Program-made: the position numbers and the translations under genes
NCBI GenBank assembly: GCA_019359035.1
Contig: JAHHIC010000093.1
Coordinates: 1 to 64,000 of the forward strand
From: Scytonematopsis contorta HA4267-MV1
Lineage (GTDB): Bacteria; Cyanobacteriota; Cyanobacteriia; Cyanobacteriales; Nostocaceae
DNA length: 64,000 bases
Direction: 5' to 3'
Shown: positions 63,826 through 64,000 of the stretch, one piece after another
Layout: the number at the start of each line of letters is the position of its first letter
Numbering within the stretch: position 1 is the stretch's first letter
The notes under the pieces: generated by a model
Database searches by the model: none
What the model was told of the DNA's origin: nothing
The model's input: the letters and a program-made list of their open reading frames with translations, nothing else

Positions 63826-64000
63826 TCGTTGATAATTTCGTAAGTATTGTCAAAGAATGCAAATCTCATACGTGGAGCGATCGCTTACAAGCATTCCGCA
63901 CCACCGCCTGCCTAGTAGGGTGGAAAATGTGAAAAATGCTATCATGTGAATGCTTGTATGGTTTGCTCTTTATGAGTTAAGCAGCGTCGAGCTAATTTAA
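63826..64000. other. Edge region, no gene seen
   Basis: Contains one HIP1 site GCGATCGC (63879-63886) and the motif TTTGCTCTTTATGAGTT (63963-63979), which resembles TTTGCTCTGTATGAGTT at 8089-8105. No gene, tRNA or clear promoter is visible before the window ends. Confidence 0.4.

Overview
The window looks like part of a large plasmid, or a plasmid-derived island, from a filamentous cyanobacterium of the Nostocales type. The evidence is the kind of genes present: long TPR-CHAT proteins, caspase-like proteins with Arg-Arg leaders, a large WD40 protein, pentapeptide and HEAT proteins, DUF4114 and YD-repeat surface proteins, a cyanobacterial ParA/ParB pair, short dispersed repeats typical of this group, low GC and several HIP1 (GCGATCGC) sites. 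No rRNA, tRNA or CRISPR array was seen.

Layout. 1-6.6 kb: a minus-strand conjugation (type IV secretion) operon in the classic order pilin/VirB2-VirB3-VirB4-VirB5-VirB6-(VirB8-like). Its distal end is cut by an insertion-sequence remnant at the window edge. 7-11.9 kb: a 194-bp MITE-like element, a small unknown gene and a 1088-aa NLR-like defence protein (PD-(D/E)xK nuclease + NACHT + helical repeats). 11.9-18.4 kb: a tight minus-strand four-gene operon encoding a ubiquitin-like protein, a JAB-E1 fusion, a protein with two RRMs, a long helical region and an E2-like C terminus, and a caspase-like protease. This is the most striking system in the window. 19-22.5 kb: parA (broken by an in-frame TAA), parB, a DUF6888/DUF6887-like small gene pair and a VapBC-like toxin-antitoxin pair with a third coupled gene. 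23-35.2 kb: a secreted ricin-lectin/HEAT protein, a membrane pentapeptide protein, and a 2448-aa DUF4114/Rhs-YD protein with a variable C-terminal tip and a possible immunity gene. 35-55 kb: a cluster of two secreted caspase-like proteins, two TPR-CHAT proteins, a Ser/Thr kinase, a truncated TPR gene fused tail-to-tail with a truncated sigma-like gene, a DUF928-like pseudogene and a broken WD40 gene. 55-64 kb: degraded antitoxin, helicase and methyltransferase genes, then a ParB-like regulator, a primase/DUF3987 replication protein and an N6-adenine methyltransferase.

Two themes recur. First, self/non-self and cell-death signalling: NACHT-nuclease, Ubl-conjugation/caspase, CHAT, caspases, kinase, Rhs and VapC lie side by side. 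Second, decay: about ten genes are truncated, frameshifted or stopped, including parA and the last conjugation gene, so mobility and partition may be lost. A palindrome family (TTCCAATAACGTTATTGGAA) occurs inside parB and at several intergenic places. The hexamer GGCGCC is frequent from about 7.4 to 51.7 kb, but I saw none in the conjugation and replication regions or inside several defence genes, which suggests a mosaic origin.
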